Of a stretch of 22,752 bases of DNA, positions 1-6,775 are shown one piece after another. Numbering within the stretch: the first letter of the stretch is position 1; every line of letters begins with the position of its first letter. The notes below the pieces were generated by a model. The model did not search any database and had not been told where the DNA came from. It saw nothing but the letters and a program-made list of their open reading frames with translations. The position numbers were made by a program, and so were the translations under genes. The DNA is from Corallochytrium limacisporum. Lineage: Eukaryota > Opisthokonta. Location of the stretch: the NCBI GenBank assembly GCA_002811645.1, contig PDIP01000016.1:225990-248741 (forward strand), in the 5' to 3' direction.

Positions 1-48
1 AAAACTGCCAAGAAAAAAGGGACTCCCGCGCGCAAATCCAAAAAGACA

Positions 49-78
49 CCCCCCCCCTCCTCCTCCTCCTCCCTCCCT
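49..78. repeat. C-run followed by (TCC)n microsatellite
   Basis: A run of C residues passes into about five TCC units and then an imperfect CCCT tail. It is a simple-sequence repeat with no sign of coding. Confidence 0.8.
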
Positions 79-603
79 AGTCTCCTCGAGAACGAGCGAG
101 TGCGAGAGACACCGAGAGAATTACCGACCCCGCCCAAGAATAACCACGGAAAAATAAAAACAACAGCCCAACCCCCCCTCCCTCTCTTCCACCAGCGGAG
201 AAGGGTGTCGGGACGCGCTCTGAAAATACTCGGACGGACGGGCCCACAAGGCAAAAGGAAGGGAGGTCTGGGGTGTTTCGAATGGGAAAGTGAAGAAAAA
301 CCCTAACCAAATAGGAAAAAAATTATCAGTGTGTAGGTATATAAACTGCCGCGACAGTGAGAGCGAGGGAAAGGGAGAGCAAGTATTGTTATTTGTTTTT
401 TTCTTCTTCTTTTATCTCCCCTCCCCCGGCCGGGGGGGGGGCCGCGGGACGCACGTTTGCTGCTGCCGCAATTTTTCTTTGTGTCGTGATACGCTCTCGC
501 TCTCTCTCTTTCTCTCCCACCCACCCGTCCGGACGCCCAAGAAACTAAAAAGAGGAAAAGACAAGGGCAAAAAAGTCTTCAACGCACGGCAGCGGGAGGG
601 CAC

Positions 604-646
604 GAGAGAGAGAGAGGCGCACAGAGAGAGGGAGAGAGACCGAGAG
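604..646. repeat. Imperfect (GA)n purine tract
   Basis: GA dinucleotides are interrupted by short GGCGCAC and CC breaks. A T homopolymer follows at about 651-661 and a (GT)n tract at 698-715. Confidence 0.8.
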
Positions 647-697
647 CCGTCTTTTTTTTTTTGGTTGTGTTGTCTCCCAGGGCATTCCTTCAGGGCC

Positions 698-715
698 GTG
701 TGTGTGTGTGTGTGT
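698..715. repeat. (GT)n microsatellite
   Basis: Nine uninterrupted GT units are followed by a T-rich tract. Confidence 0.85.
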
Positions 716-1055
716 TTCTTCTTTTTTTGACTTTGTTCTTTTGTTCCTTTACTCTCACCTCCCCCCTCTCCCCCCCCCCCAAAACAATTTCGCGCCAATT
801 TGTGCGGTTTTTCTCTCTCTCTCTCTCTGTGCTTTTTAACTCCGTCCCTCCTGGCTTGGACGTGCACAGGCCATCTGAGCTGCTGCGGAGGGTAAAGAAA
901 AAGGCGAAAAAACAAATGAAAGGCCCAAAAAGAATATTAAAATCTGAGACCTGTCGGTTTCCCCGGGCCGGCGTGCGTGCGTGTGTGCGTATTGGCATCA
1001 GCGGGGAACCGAAAAACGTTTGGCACGTCTGCTCCGCTCGCTAAGTCTCTCTCTT

Positions 1056-1091
1056 CACGCACACGCACACGCACACACACACACACACGCA
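1056..1091. repeat. (CA)n microsatellite with CG interruptions
   Basis: CA dinucleotides with periodic CACG steps. Alternating purine-pyrimidine sequence of this kind can adopt Z-form DNA, but nothing here shows a function. Confidence 0.85.
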
Positions 1092-1307
1092 CTGCACCAG
1101 CGGCGCGACCCCAGAGCAGTGTAAGCAGGGCAAAAGATGGGAGATTTCCGGGGAATCGCAGAAAATAAAGCGCCATGACGGAGCATGGAAACCGAGCTGT
1201 GTGCAGTGTTGGATATTCCGCGGTGGGCGATGTGTACGGATGATGTGCACGACAAGCAGCTGCACACACACACAGAGGGAGAGTGTGTGAGAGAGAGAAC
1301 GAGAGAG

Positions 1308-1310
<3 letters not shown>

Positions 1311-1362
<52 letters not shown>
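1311..1362. repeat. Perfect (GA)26 microsatellite
   Basis: 52 bases of uninterrupted GA, preceded by imperfect GA from about 1287. This is the longest perfect repeat in the window. It lies about 110 bp past the stop of the minus-strand gene at 1473-3809, so a transcript of that gene could carry it as (UC)26 in the 3' UTR. Confidence 0.95.
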
Positions 1363-1365
<3 letters not shown>

Positions 1366-1472
1366 GATGAATGTGTTTAGAGCTTTTGGTTATGTCACAT
1401 GCTTTGTAATCAGTGATGAACAGAAAGAAGGGAGGGGGGGGGGAGGGGCGGGGGAATGGGGCACCGATGCAA

Positions 1473-3809
1473 TCACGCCGTCGAGAGCACAGATTTGAGC
1501 CAGCGCTGAACGTCCGTGACTGCACTCTGGATCTCCGGGGTAATGTCGAAGCTCAAAGTCTTGGCCAGAGTTTTTTCAACGCGTGCAACCTCTTCTGGAG
1601 ACTCCACAACACCCCAGGTGCGAGTCTCATCCCGCAAAAGTGCGCTTAGGTTCTTTGCGTCAAGAGCACCACAGTCATCGAGCAGAACCATCCACCGTAG
1701 GCTGGTCATCCGGTTGCCGATGGAGCAGTTATCCAGGAGTGTGTCCACACTACTCTTCCAGCCATCTGTGACCTGCAGATCGCGAAGGGCAGCAGCTGCC
1801 TTGGCGGCTTCGTAGAGAAAGGCTGGGTTGTGACCCTTGCCACTGGCCGCGTACTGCGCCAGTTTGCTCTCCAGGGTTTCCGCCGCCACTCCCGGATTAA
1901 GGACCCGCCCTTGCTTGTGCACCCAGTGTAGGTAGTGGCCAAACTGGCCCAGGATCTCAATCTTTAGGTTCTCCATCCGGCCAGTCTCGCTCAGGCAGTG
2001 CTCCAGGTACTCCTCCATGGCATCACTGGGGGTCACGTAAAGACGTTGGTAGATGCCCACCGCTCGACTAAGGACCGGTCCACGCAGGGTGGCCTTGTTG
2101 TCGTCATGTTCTGATATCACTCTTTGCTCCATTTCGTGTACCAGTCCCATGAGGTCAAACTTCTTGGCCACGTTCTCGTCGTCCACGGCCATGCGTTCCA
2201 CACTGCGGGTTATGGCATCAGTGGTGTCGATGACGGCCTCAATGGACCAGTTCTGGGCGCGCTTCACGCGGTCAATCAGCTCCGTGACGCCCTCTGCACT
2301 CATGTGCGAGCCACGAACATCGCGAGCCATCGCCAGGGCCCGAACAATGTTGGCCGTGCGCAGATCGACCAATTCGGAATCAGTCGATGCAGTGGCCTGG
2401 TCGGTTCCCTCAGCTCTCTGCTCCATGGTTTCGTTTGTTGATTCGGCATCCACTGAAAAGTCAAAGGCCTCCTTTCGCCACAGCAGAGGCAGAGCAGTCT
2501 CCACTTTGGTGTAGAAGGTATCGAGGCTCTTGAAAAGGACAGCATCCAGCGGCATGGTGCCAAAGATCTTCGTTTCCATGCGCTTCAGGACATCGAGAAG
2601 TAGGGTCATCTGGAACTTGCTGAATGTATCCGTGTCCTTGGTTTGAGACCGTGTACGCTGGATAATAAATTCCATGAGGTCCTCAACCAGGGGCACGTAG
2701 TTTTCAAAGCGAGTGGATCCAAGGAGTGCCTTGAGTACCACAATGGCACGGTCACGCTCCATGTTGGGATGCGTGGCATAGTGGCGCACCGCGTTAACGA
2801 TCATGTGGTGGTCCTCTGAGGGCATTTTGCCACCGTAGATCGCCTCGAGGGCAATGAGATCTGCAAGCTTGCCGTGCGTAGACATTACCTTGCCCAGAGT
2901 CTTGCTGTCCAAATCGGCATAGATTTGAAGGTGGGGCATGCGCAGCAGGGGCATGCTTACGGACAACAGTTGGTGGCGAATGTCCCGAATCTGTGTGGCC
3001 TTGACCTCGCGGCACATGTTCATGTAATTGCGGTAGAGCTCCATCGTCATGTTCTGCGGCAACCTGAACCGATTTGAGCGCATCTGATGGGTCAGGGTGC
3101 TACCTACCAGCATCATCTCACTAATATCCTCGGCAGTGAGCTCTTTCTGGCCCCGACTCTCAACCAGTCGCTTCGTTTCGGCAGAAATGACCGCCTCTGC
3201 CTCCACGGCTTCCATTGCACCTACTGCCAATGGACCAAGCTGCAAGCGCATATTCAGAATGGTAGCAGCTGCCTTCACCTTGGCCCGACGCCCCGCCTCT
3301 GTGTTGTATCCCTGCAAAACTGACTCATCGGTAATGATACGCATTAGGTTCTGCTTTAGCCAGCTTTGAATCAGCAGGAACGAGCCCCTACTACGTTCAA
3401 CGTGTTCGTAGGACCAGGTCACAAAGTCCACGGCAGCGTCCGCGGGCAACGGTTGGTTGCTGACCAGGTGCACTAGCTTGAAGACCTGTGCGTACGAGAA
3501 ATTATCCCTGGAAGTCAACAGACGCGCAAGGTGAGCGTGGCGCTCAGCGGGTGTCTTGGGCAATGTCTGCTCCGGTACCAGATCCTTTCCCTTGGGCTTG
3601 AGCTTCGGCTCCTGTCGGTGCAATTCTGTCTTGCTCGCGCTCTCGTCTGTCCCTGAGCTGTGCTCTTCCACACCAGTGGCAAATGTGCGCCGTATGCTGA
3701 CACCAGGTGCAACCACGAAAGTATGCTGTGTCCGTACCAGCTGTCGCGCTGATCCGACCCGAATCACCTGTCGCGTGGAGGCACGGAAGCCGACTAGGGA
3801 CCGTAGCAT
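1473..3809 (-). CDS. Putative mitochondrial helical-repeat protein, unknown family
   Basis: A 778-residue protein that I do not recognise. The first 47 residues contain many Arg, Ser, Thr and hydrophobic residues and no Asp or Glu. They end in an RRTFAT segment (41-45 region) that resembles a processing site, so import into the mitochondrial matrix is a strong inference. A charged, probably disordered stretch follows (about 46-90). The rest reads as predominantly alpha-helical, with repeated Leu/Ala-rich helix pairs, a low-complexity acidic Ser/Thr/Glu gap near residues 455-480, and no Cys motif, Walker motif or membrane span. Such architecture is common in organellar RNA-binding or ribosome-associated solenoid proteins (PPR, OPR and similar), but no family signature can be assigned. 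The frame is uninterrupted, opens with ATG at 3807-3809 and ends with TGA. It is head-to-head with the MEIG1 locus across 942 bp. Confidence 0.85.
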   Translation of the reverse strand: MLRSLVGFRASTRQVIRVGSARQLVRTQHTFVVAPGVSIRRTFATGVEEHSSGTDESASKTELHRQEPKLKPKGKDLVPEQTLPKTPAERHAHLARLLTSRDNFSYAQVFKLVHLVSNQPLPADAAVDFVTWSYEHVERSRGSFLLIQSWLKQNLMRIITDESVLQGYNTEAGRRAKVKAAATILNMRLQLGPLAVGAMEAVEAEAVISAETKRLVESRGQKELTAEDISEMMLVGSTLTHQMRSNRFRLPQNMTMELYRNYMNMCREVKATQIRDIRHQLLSVSMPLLRMPHLQIYADLDSKTLGKVMSTHGKLADLIALEAIYGGKMPSEDHHMIVNAVRHYATHPNMERDRAIVVLKALLGSTRFENYVPLVEDLMEFIIQRTRSQTKDTDTFSKFQMTLLLDVLKRMETKIFGTMPLDAVLFKSLDTFYTKVETALPLLWRKEAFDFSVDAESTNETMEQRAEGTDQATASTDSELVDLRTANIVRALAMARDVRGSHMSAEGVTELIDRVKRAQNWSIEAVIDTTDAITRSVERMAVDDENVAKKFDLMGLVHEMEQRVISEHDDNKATLRGPVLSRAVGIYQRLYVTPSDAMEEYLEHCLSETGRMENLKIEILGQFGHYLHWVHKQGRVLNPGVAAETLESKLAQYAASGKGHNPAFLYEAAKAAAALRDLQVTDGWKSSVDTLLDNCSIGNRMTSLRWMVLLDDCGALDAKNLSALLRDETRTWGVVESPEEVARVEKTLAKTLSFDITPEIQSAVTDVQRWLKSVLSTA

Positions 3810-4751
3810 CGTTGTGTGGGTGAAACCGTATGTCTATGTTTCACTGTACAGTCTATTATGAATTGACGTTCATGTCATCATTCTTCGTTTTCAAGAAGTA
3901 TTGGTAATACAAAATATTCCGACCCATCTCTGATCATTAATGTTTCCAATTGGAATACCACAGATCTCCTCAGACGTCCCCAAAACAAGGCCTGATGTAC
4001 GTGCACTGTATATTAATCTGCGTCGGTCAGGAAATGTGGGTGTATGCTCACAGCGTTGCGTAAGCACACTGGCCTGAGACTTTTGATTACAGATTTGTTA
4101 TCTGTCCGACAGAGAGTTTAGCGGACTAGAATGGTGAACAGAACCATGAGCGAGCAGCAAACCCAGACCCACCGCCACCGAGCCGGGAACTAACACCAAT
4201 CTCCTTTCGCACGTGCATTGAGAAACCCCCTCTCCGCTCCCCCTCCCTACTCTCCTGCACAGGAGACCAGACCGTGCAAGGGGCCTGCAGGGCCCCCTTG
4301 TTGTGTCAGTGTGGTACTGTTAAAATATATCCGGATATCAATTGCGGTCGGCTCTGGCTTTCTTTTTTTAGAGCCCCTCCACCCTTTTTATTCTCCGCCA
4401 TGTTAAACAGACAACACACGGCTTTGGGCCAGTTGGGGGGGGTTTGAATGTGACTCTTGGTGGGCGGGCCGAGCGTTCGGACGCTTGAATTTCCACTGCA
4501 CACAATCGTGATGCTACGGCGGCCGCAATTGTTGAATGCGTCTTGCGTAGGACTGTACCTCTTGAAGGTCTGTATCGAGTGCCTTGCTCACGTCTGTAGG
4601 GTATTTGGCTTGCCACAGTAGAGAAGGAATGCCCATGAATGCCAAGGACACCAGTGTGACCCATATGCCCGGGTCGTGGCCTTGGAGGCAGACGACACTG
4701 TGGTTGCAAGGAGGCACAAAGTGTTAGGGTTCGTCACAAGTAGGATAGAGC
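3810..4751. other. Intergenic region between divergent genes
   Basis: This spacer separates the minus-strand mitochondrial-type gene from MEIG1 and should contain the promoters of both. No clear TATA box stands close to either start. It contains a near-perfect GC-rich inverted repeat at 4277-4300. There is also a minus-strand open frame at 4514-4723 that would encode a membrane-like segment but has no suitable ATG. No RNA gene was recognised. Confidence 0.6.
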
Positions 4752-5028
4752 ATGCCGGAACGAAATCCGAAAGGTCTGCAGCTGGCCAAACAATGGAACG
4801 AGGCCGTCGAAGAGGTTCACCGGTTGCAGTGCGCAGGCTACCGGGACGTCACACAGTATGAGGACCTGGGCCTCAATCCGTATGAAATCGACCGCTGGAC
4901 GGATCAGCGAGCCCAGCGTATCCACAAACTCAAGATAAATGGGGCACAGTACCTTTGTATACTTTGATCGTAACCGTGAATACCAGAGCAAGGACATCAA
5001 CAAGGTCAAGCTCTACCGCTACGACTAG
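4752..5028 (+). CDS. MEIG1: MEIG1 homologue with a frame break
   Basis: MEIG1 is a small (88-residue in mouse) protein that binds PACRG and is needed for building the sperm flagellum; homologues occur in ciliated eukaryotes. The ATG at 4752 follows an in-frame TAG at 4746. The first frame gives AKQW near residue 12, AGYRD at 28-32 and DRW at 47-49, all matching the family. It then loses similarity and stops at TGA 4965-4967 after 71 codons. The family C-terminus continues in the next frame from about 4942: TFVYFDRNRE, then KVKLYRYD, ending at TAG 5026-5028. Reading GGG instead of GGGG at 4941-4944 joins the two parts into 91 residues of the expected size. The Phe and Tyr matching mouse F66 and Y68, reported to be needed for PACRG binding, lie after the break. 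No GT-AG intron restores the frame without deleting conserved residues. The cause may be a sequencing error, a real mutation or recoding. Confidence 0.8.
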
Positions 5029-5491
5029 GCCCAGGCCTGAGTGCGAAAAGCCTCTCCATAGAGACCAGACGTGTGCGGGACACCCACCGGCCCACCCCCT
5101 CCTTTCTTTTCTCCTCTGGCTGTTTTCTTCGCCCCCCCTCCCCCTTCTCGTCCGTGTTCATCAATACGAACTGCCGTGACGAACTCTTCGTTAACTTTGA
5201 AACACATTCCTACCCCCTTCTCACTGCCCGATCAACCCCCCGGGCACACACAACAGGGTGTTCGGGAAACCACGGAAAAGCAGAAAGGCCTTTGGGGGCT
5301 TCCGGCTTTGCCCCCAAAGGTCCGGTCCGGTGCCCTGTTGCCCGGGCTTCTCCGGGGTACGTGACACGACACTGTCGGAACACTTGCTGATGCCGCAGAG
5401 GCTACTTTGAGGGCCGACATAGCAGGGCTAGGACTTGACCAATAGAAGCAGCGAATCATACTCATGAACTGTCCCAAAGCCCAAAACAGTC
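5029..5491. other. Spacer between MEIG1 and UNC119
   Basis: A gene-free spacer on the same strand as both neighbours. It begins pyrimidine-rich (about 5090-5160), then contains a perfect 11-bp inverted repeat at 5289-5320. A short ORF (ATG at 5464, TAG at 5515-5517) overlaps the UNC119 start in another frame. No TATA box is obvious. Confidence 0.5.
5289..5320 (+). other. 11-bp perfect inverted repeat (possible 5' UTR hairpin)
   Basis: CCTTTGGGGGC at 5289-5299 is exactly complementary to GCCCCCAAAGG at 5310-5320, with a 10-nt loop. It lies 171 bp before the UNC119 ATG. If transcribed in the UNC119 leader it would form a very stable hairpin able to slow scanning ribosomes. It could equally be a protein-binding palindrome in DNA. 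Confidence 0.6.
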
Positions 5492-6028
5492 ATGCCGGCC
5501 AAGATTGCCGAAATTAGGAAAGCAAATAAACCCGCCGCGGGCTATCTCTGCAATGCCAAATCTGACAACAGATACGGGATCGACTTTATTGAGTTTCAGA
5601 TCAAGAACGTAGACACCGGTGACATTTACTTTCAGTTCCAGAAGGAGCCCTACACGTTTCTTCCACAAAGCGATGATGACAACAGCGTAAGATTTGTCCA
5701 GTACTGCCTACCCAAAGCGTTCCTGGAGTGCAAGACCATCTCTACCAGGGTGCGATTCTGTGTGGGTGCAGAACCTGTGAGCAACCTCAAGATGCTCGAA
5801 CGGTTTTACTTTAGGGACAGATTGCTCAAGGACTATGACTTCGACTTTGGCTTCTGCATTCCGAATTCCACGAACGAAGCAGAATTCACATATGACACTC
5901 CGAAGATCAGTCCTTCGGACATTGCAATGATGGTCGCCGAACCGTGGAGCACGCGCAGTGACTCGTACTACTTCGTAGATGATGTCCTCATTATGCATAA
6001 CAAGGCTGAGTATCAGTTCAATGAGTGA
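5492..6028 (+). CDS. UNC119: UNC119 myristoyl-cargo carrier
   Basis: UNC119 belongs to the PDE6-delta/RhoGDI-like immunoglobulin-fold family. It binds N-myristoylated proteins in a hydrophobic pocket and releases them at the cilium or membrane when ARL3/ARL2-GTP binds. The 178-residue product matches UNC119 along its whole length: GYLC at 17-20, YGIDF at 28-32, RFVQY at 67-71, MLERFYFRD at 101-109, FGFCIP at 119-124, and the C-terminal SDSYYFVDD plus MHNKAEY block at 156-174. These blocks distinguish UNC119 from the PDE6D branch. Human UNC119 has 240 residues; the difference is its long disordered N-terminus, which is absent here. An in-frame TGA at 5465 precedes the ATG, so the start is firm for an unspliced leader. 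It follows MEIG1 on the same strand and converges on RER1, with 135 bp between stops. Confidence 0.95.
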   Translation: MPAKIAEIRKANKPAAGYLCNAKSDNRYGIDFIEFQIKNVDTGDIYFQFQKEPYTFLPQSDDDNSVRFVQYCLPKAFLECKTISTRVRFCVGAEPVSNLKMLERFYFRDRLLKDYDFDFGFCIPNSTNEAEFTYDTPKISPSDIAMMVAEPWSTRSDSYYFVDDVLIMHNKAEYQFNE

Positions 6029-6163
6029 ATGGGCCCAACAGCTCCCTTGAATTGTGTGATGTGCATGACTTACAACAATATAAATAGAACAGTTAGAACA
6101 GTTTGTTTCATTTGTAGATTTTGCGAAGGGGTTGATTATTCATCTTCCCGATAATGCAACACT

Positions 6164-6775
6164 TCAGTCCTTGCCAGCCAGCTTGATCGTGCCTTCCTTG
6201 CTATCACCGTAGCGTTTTTTCCCCGTCGTGAACGGCAGATACCGGTATTTGATCATGTGCTGAATTTGCCGCTTCATGGTAACTCCAAACAAGACAAAGA
6301 AGTACATGACTAAAATGGGCCAGTACACGGGCACATCCATGAACGGAAACAGCGTGCATACGAGTGCAAAACACACAGCCCGCGTGCATGCGTACCAAAA
6401 CTTGAATTCCGGCAGCCGCCGTATGAATGGCCGAAACTCTTCGTCTCCTTTGGTGGGCAAGGCGGGAGCATCCTCGTCGTCGTCGAGGTGGCTGTCCATG
6501 GCCGGATCAAACTTAGGGCTCAGGAAAGCAATGAAAAGATTCAACAGGTAGATAGCTAATCCGTAGCTGATAATATGGAACCCGTTCAGCAATGCCACGC
6601 GAAGGACATAGAGCCCAACCAATCCACCAAACACAGCCCAGCGCGGAGCAACATGGGGCGTTGCGTCGTCCAAGATCTTCTGCAACCGCTGATTCATCTG
6701 TGCACGCAGACGTTCGGCCTGCTTCACTGGTTCAGGCGCACTAGCCAAAGGATCTGGCCCTCCTGGTGCTTCCAT
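6164..6775 (-). CDS. RER1: RER1, Golgi-to-ER retrieval receptor
   Basis: RER1 is a four-span membrane protein of the early Golgi that recognises polar residues in transmembrane segments of escaped ER proteins or unassembled subunits and returns them in COPI vesicles. The 203-residue product has the family size and order. It shows a soluble N-terminus (1-46), hydrophobic spans at about 47-63 and 66-85, and the YLLNLFIAFLSPKFDP block (76-91). An acidic loop follows (98-113, with PALPTK), then FRPFIRRLPEFKFW (114-127). Two more spans lie at about 128-144 and 149-166, before the MKRQIQHMIKYRYLPF tail (167-182). These motifs are diagnostic. The N-terminal 40 residues are Pro/Ala/Gln-rich and not conserved. 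The start has an A-rich context (GAAAATGG), and the stop is TGA. Two CCAAT boxes lie 76 and 100 bp upstream. Confidence 0.97.
   Translation of the reverse strand: MEAPGGPDPLASAPEPVKQAERLRAQMNQRLQKILDDATPHVAPRWAVFGGLVGLYVLRVALLNGFHIISYGLAIYLLNLFIAFLSPKFDPAMDSHLDDDEDAPALPTKGDEEFRPFIRRLPEFKFWYACTRAVCFALVCTLFPFMDVPVYWPILVMYFFVLFGVTMKRQIQHMIKYRYLPFTTGKKRYGDSKEGTIKLAGKD

Larger units (their letters stand above)
1..1472. other. Gene-free low-complexity region
   Basis: This stretch is built almost wholly of biased sequence: pyrimidine-rich and purine-rich blocks, C and G homopolymers (for example around 421-451 and 770-780), and dinucleotide repeats of GA, CA and TG. The open frames across it encode only Arg/Glu/Ser/Leu-rich or Cys/Val-rich repeats that follow the dinucleotides, so they are not credible proteins. 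It lies downstream of the minus-strand gene ending at 1473 and may hold its 3' UTR. No RNA gene or transposon signature was seen. Confidence 0.7.

Noticed and set aside
290-915. Open frames of 146 (+) and 167 (-) codons
   Set aside because: Composition follows the underlying GA, CT and GT repeats (Arg-Glu, Ser-Leu and Cys-Val runs), and the two strands overlap. There is no domain-like sequence.
4918-4986. A small GT-AG intron that would explain the MEIG1 frame change
   Set aside because: The two possible introns checked (4918-4949 and 4949-4986) would either delete conserved residues or fail to enter the correct downstream frame.
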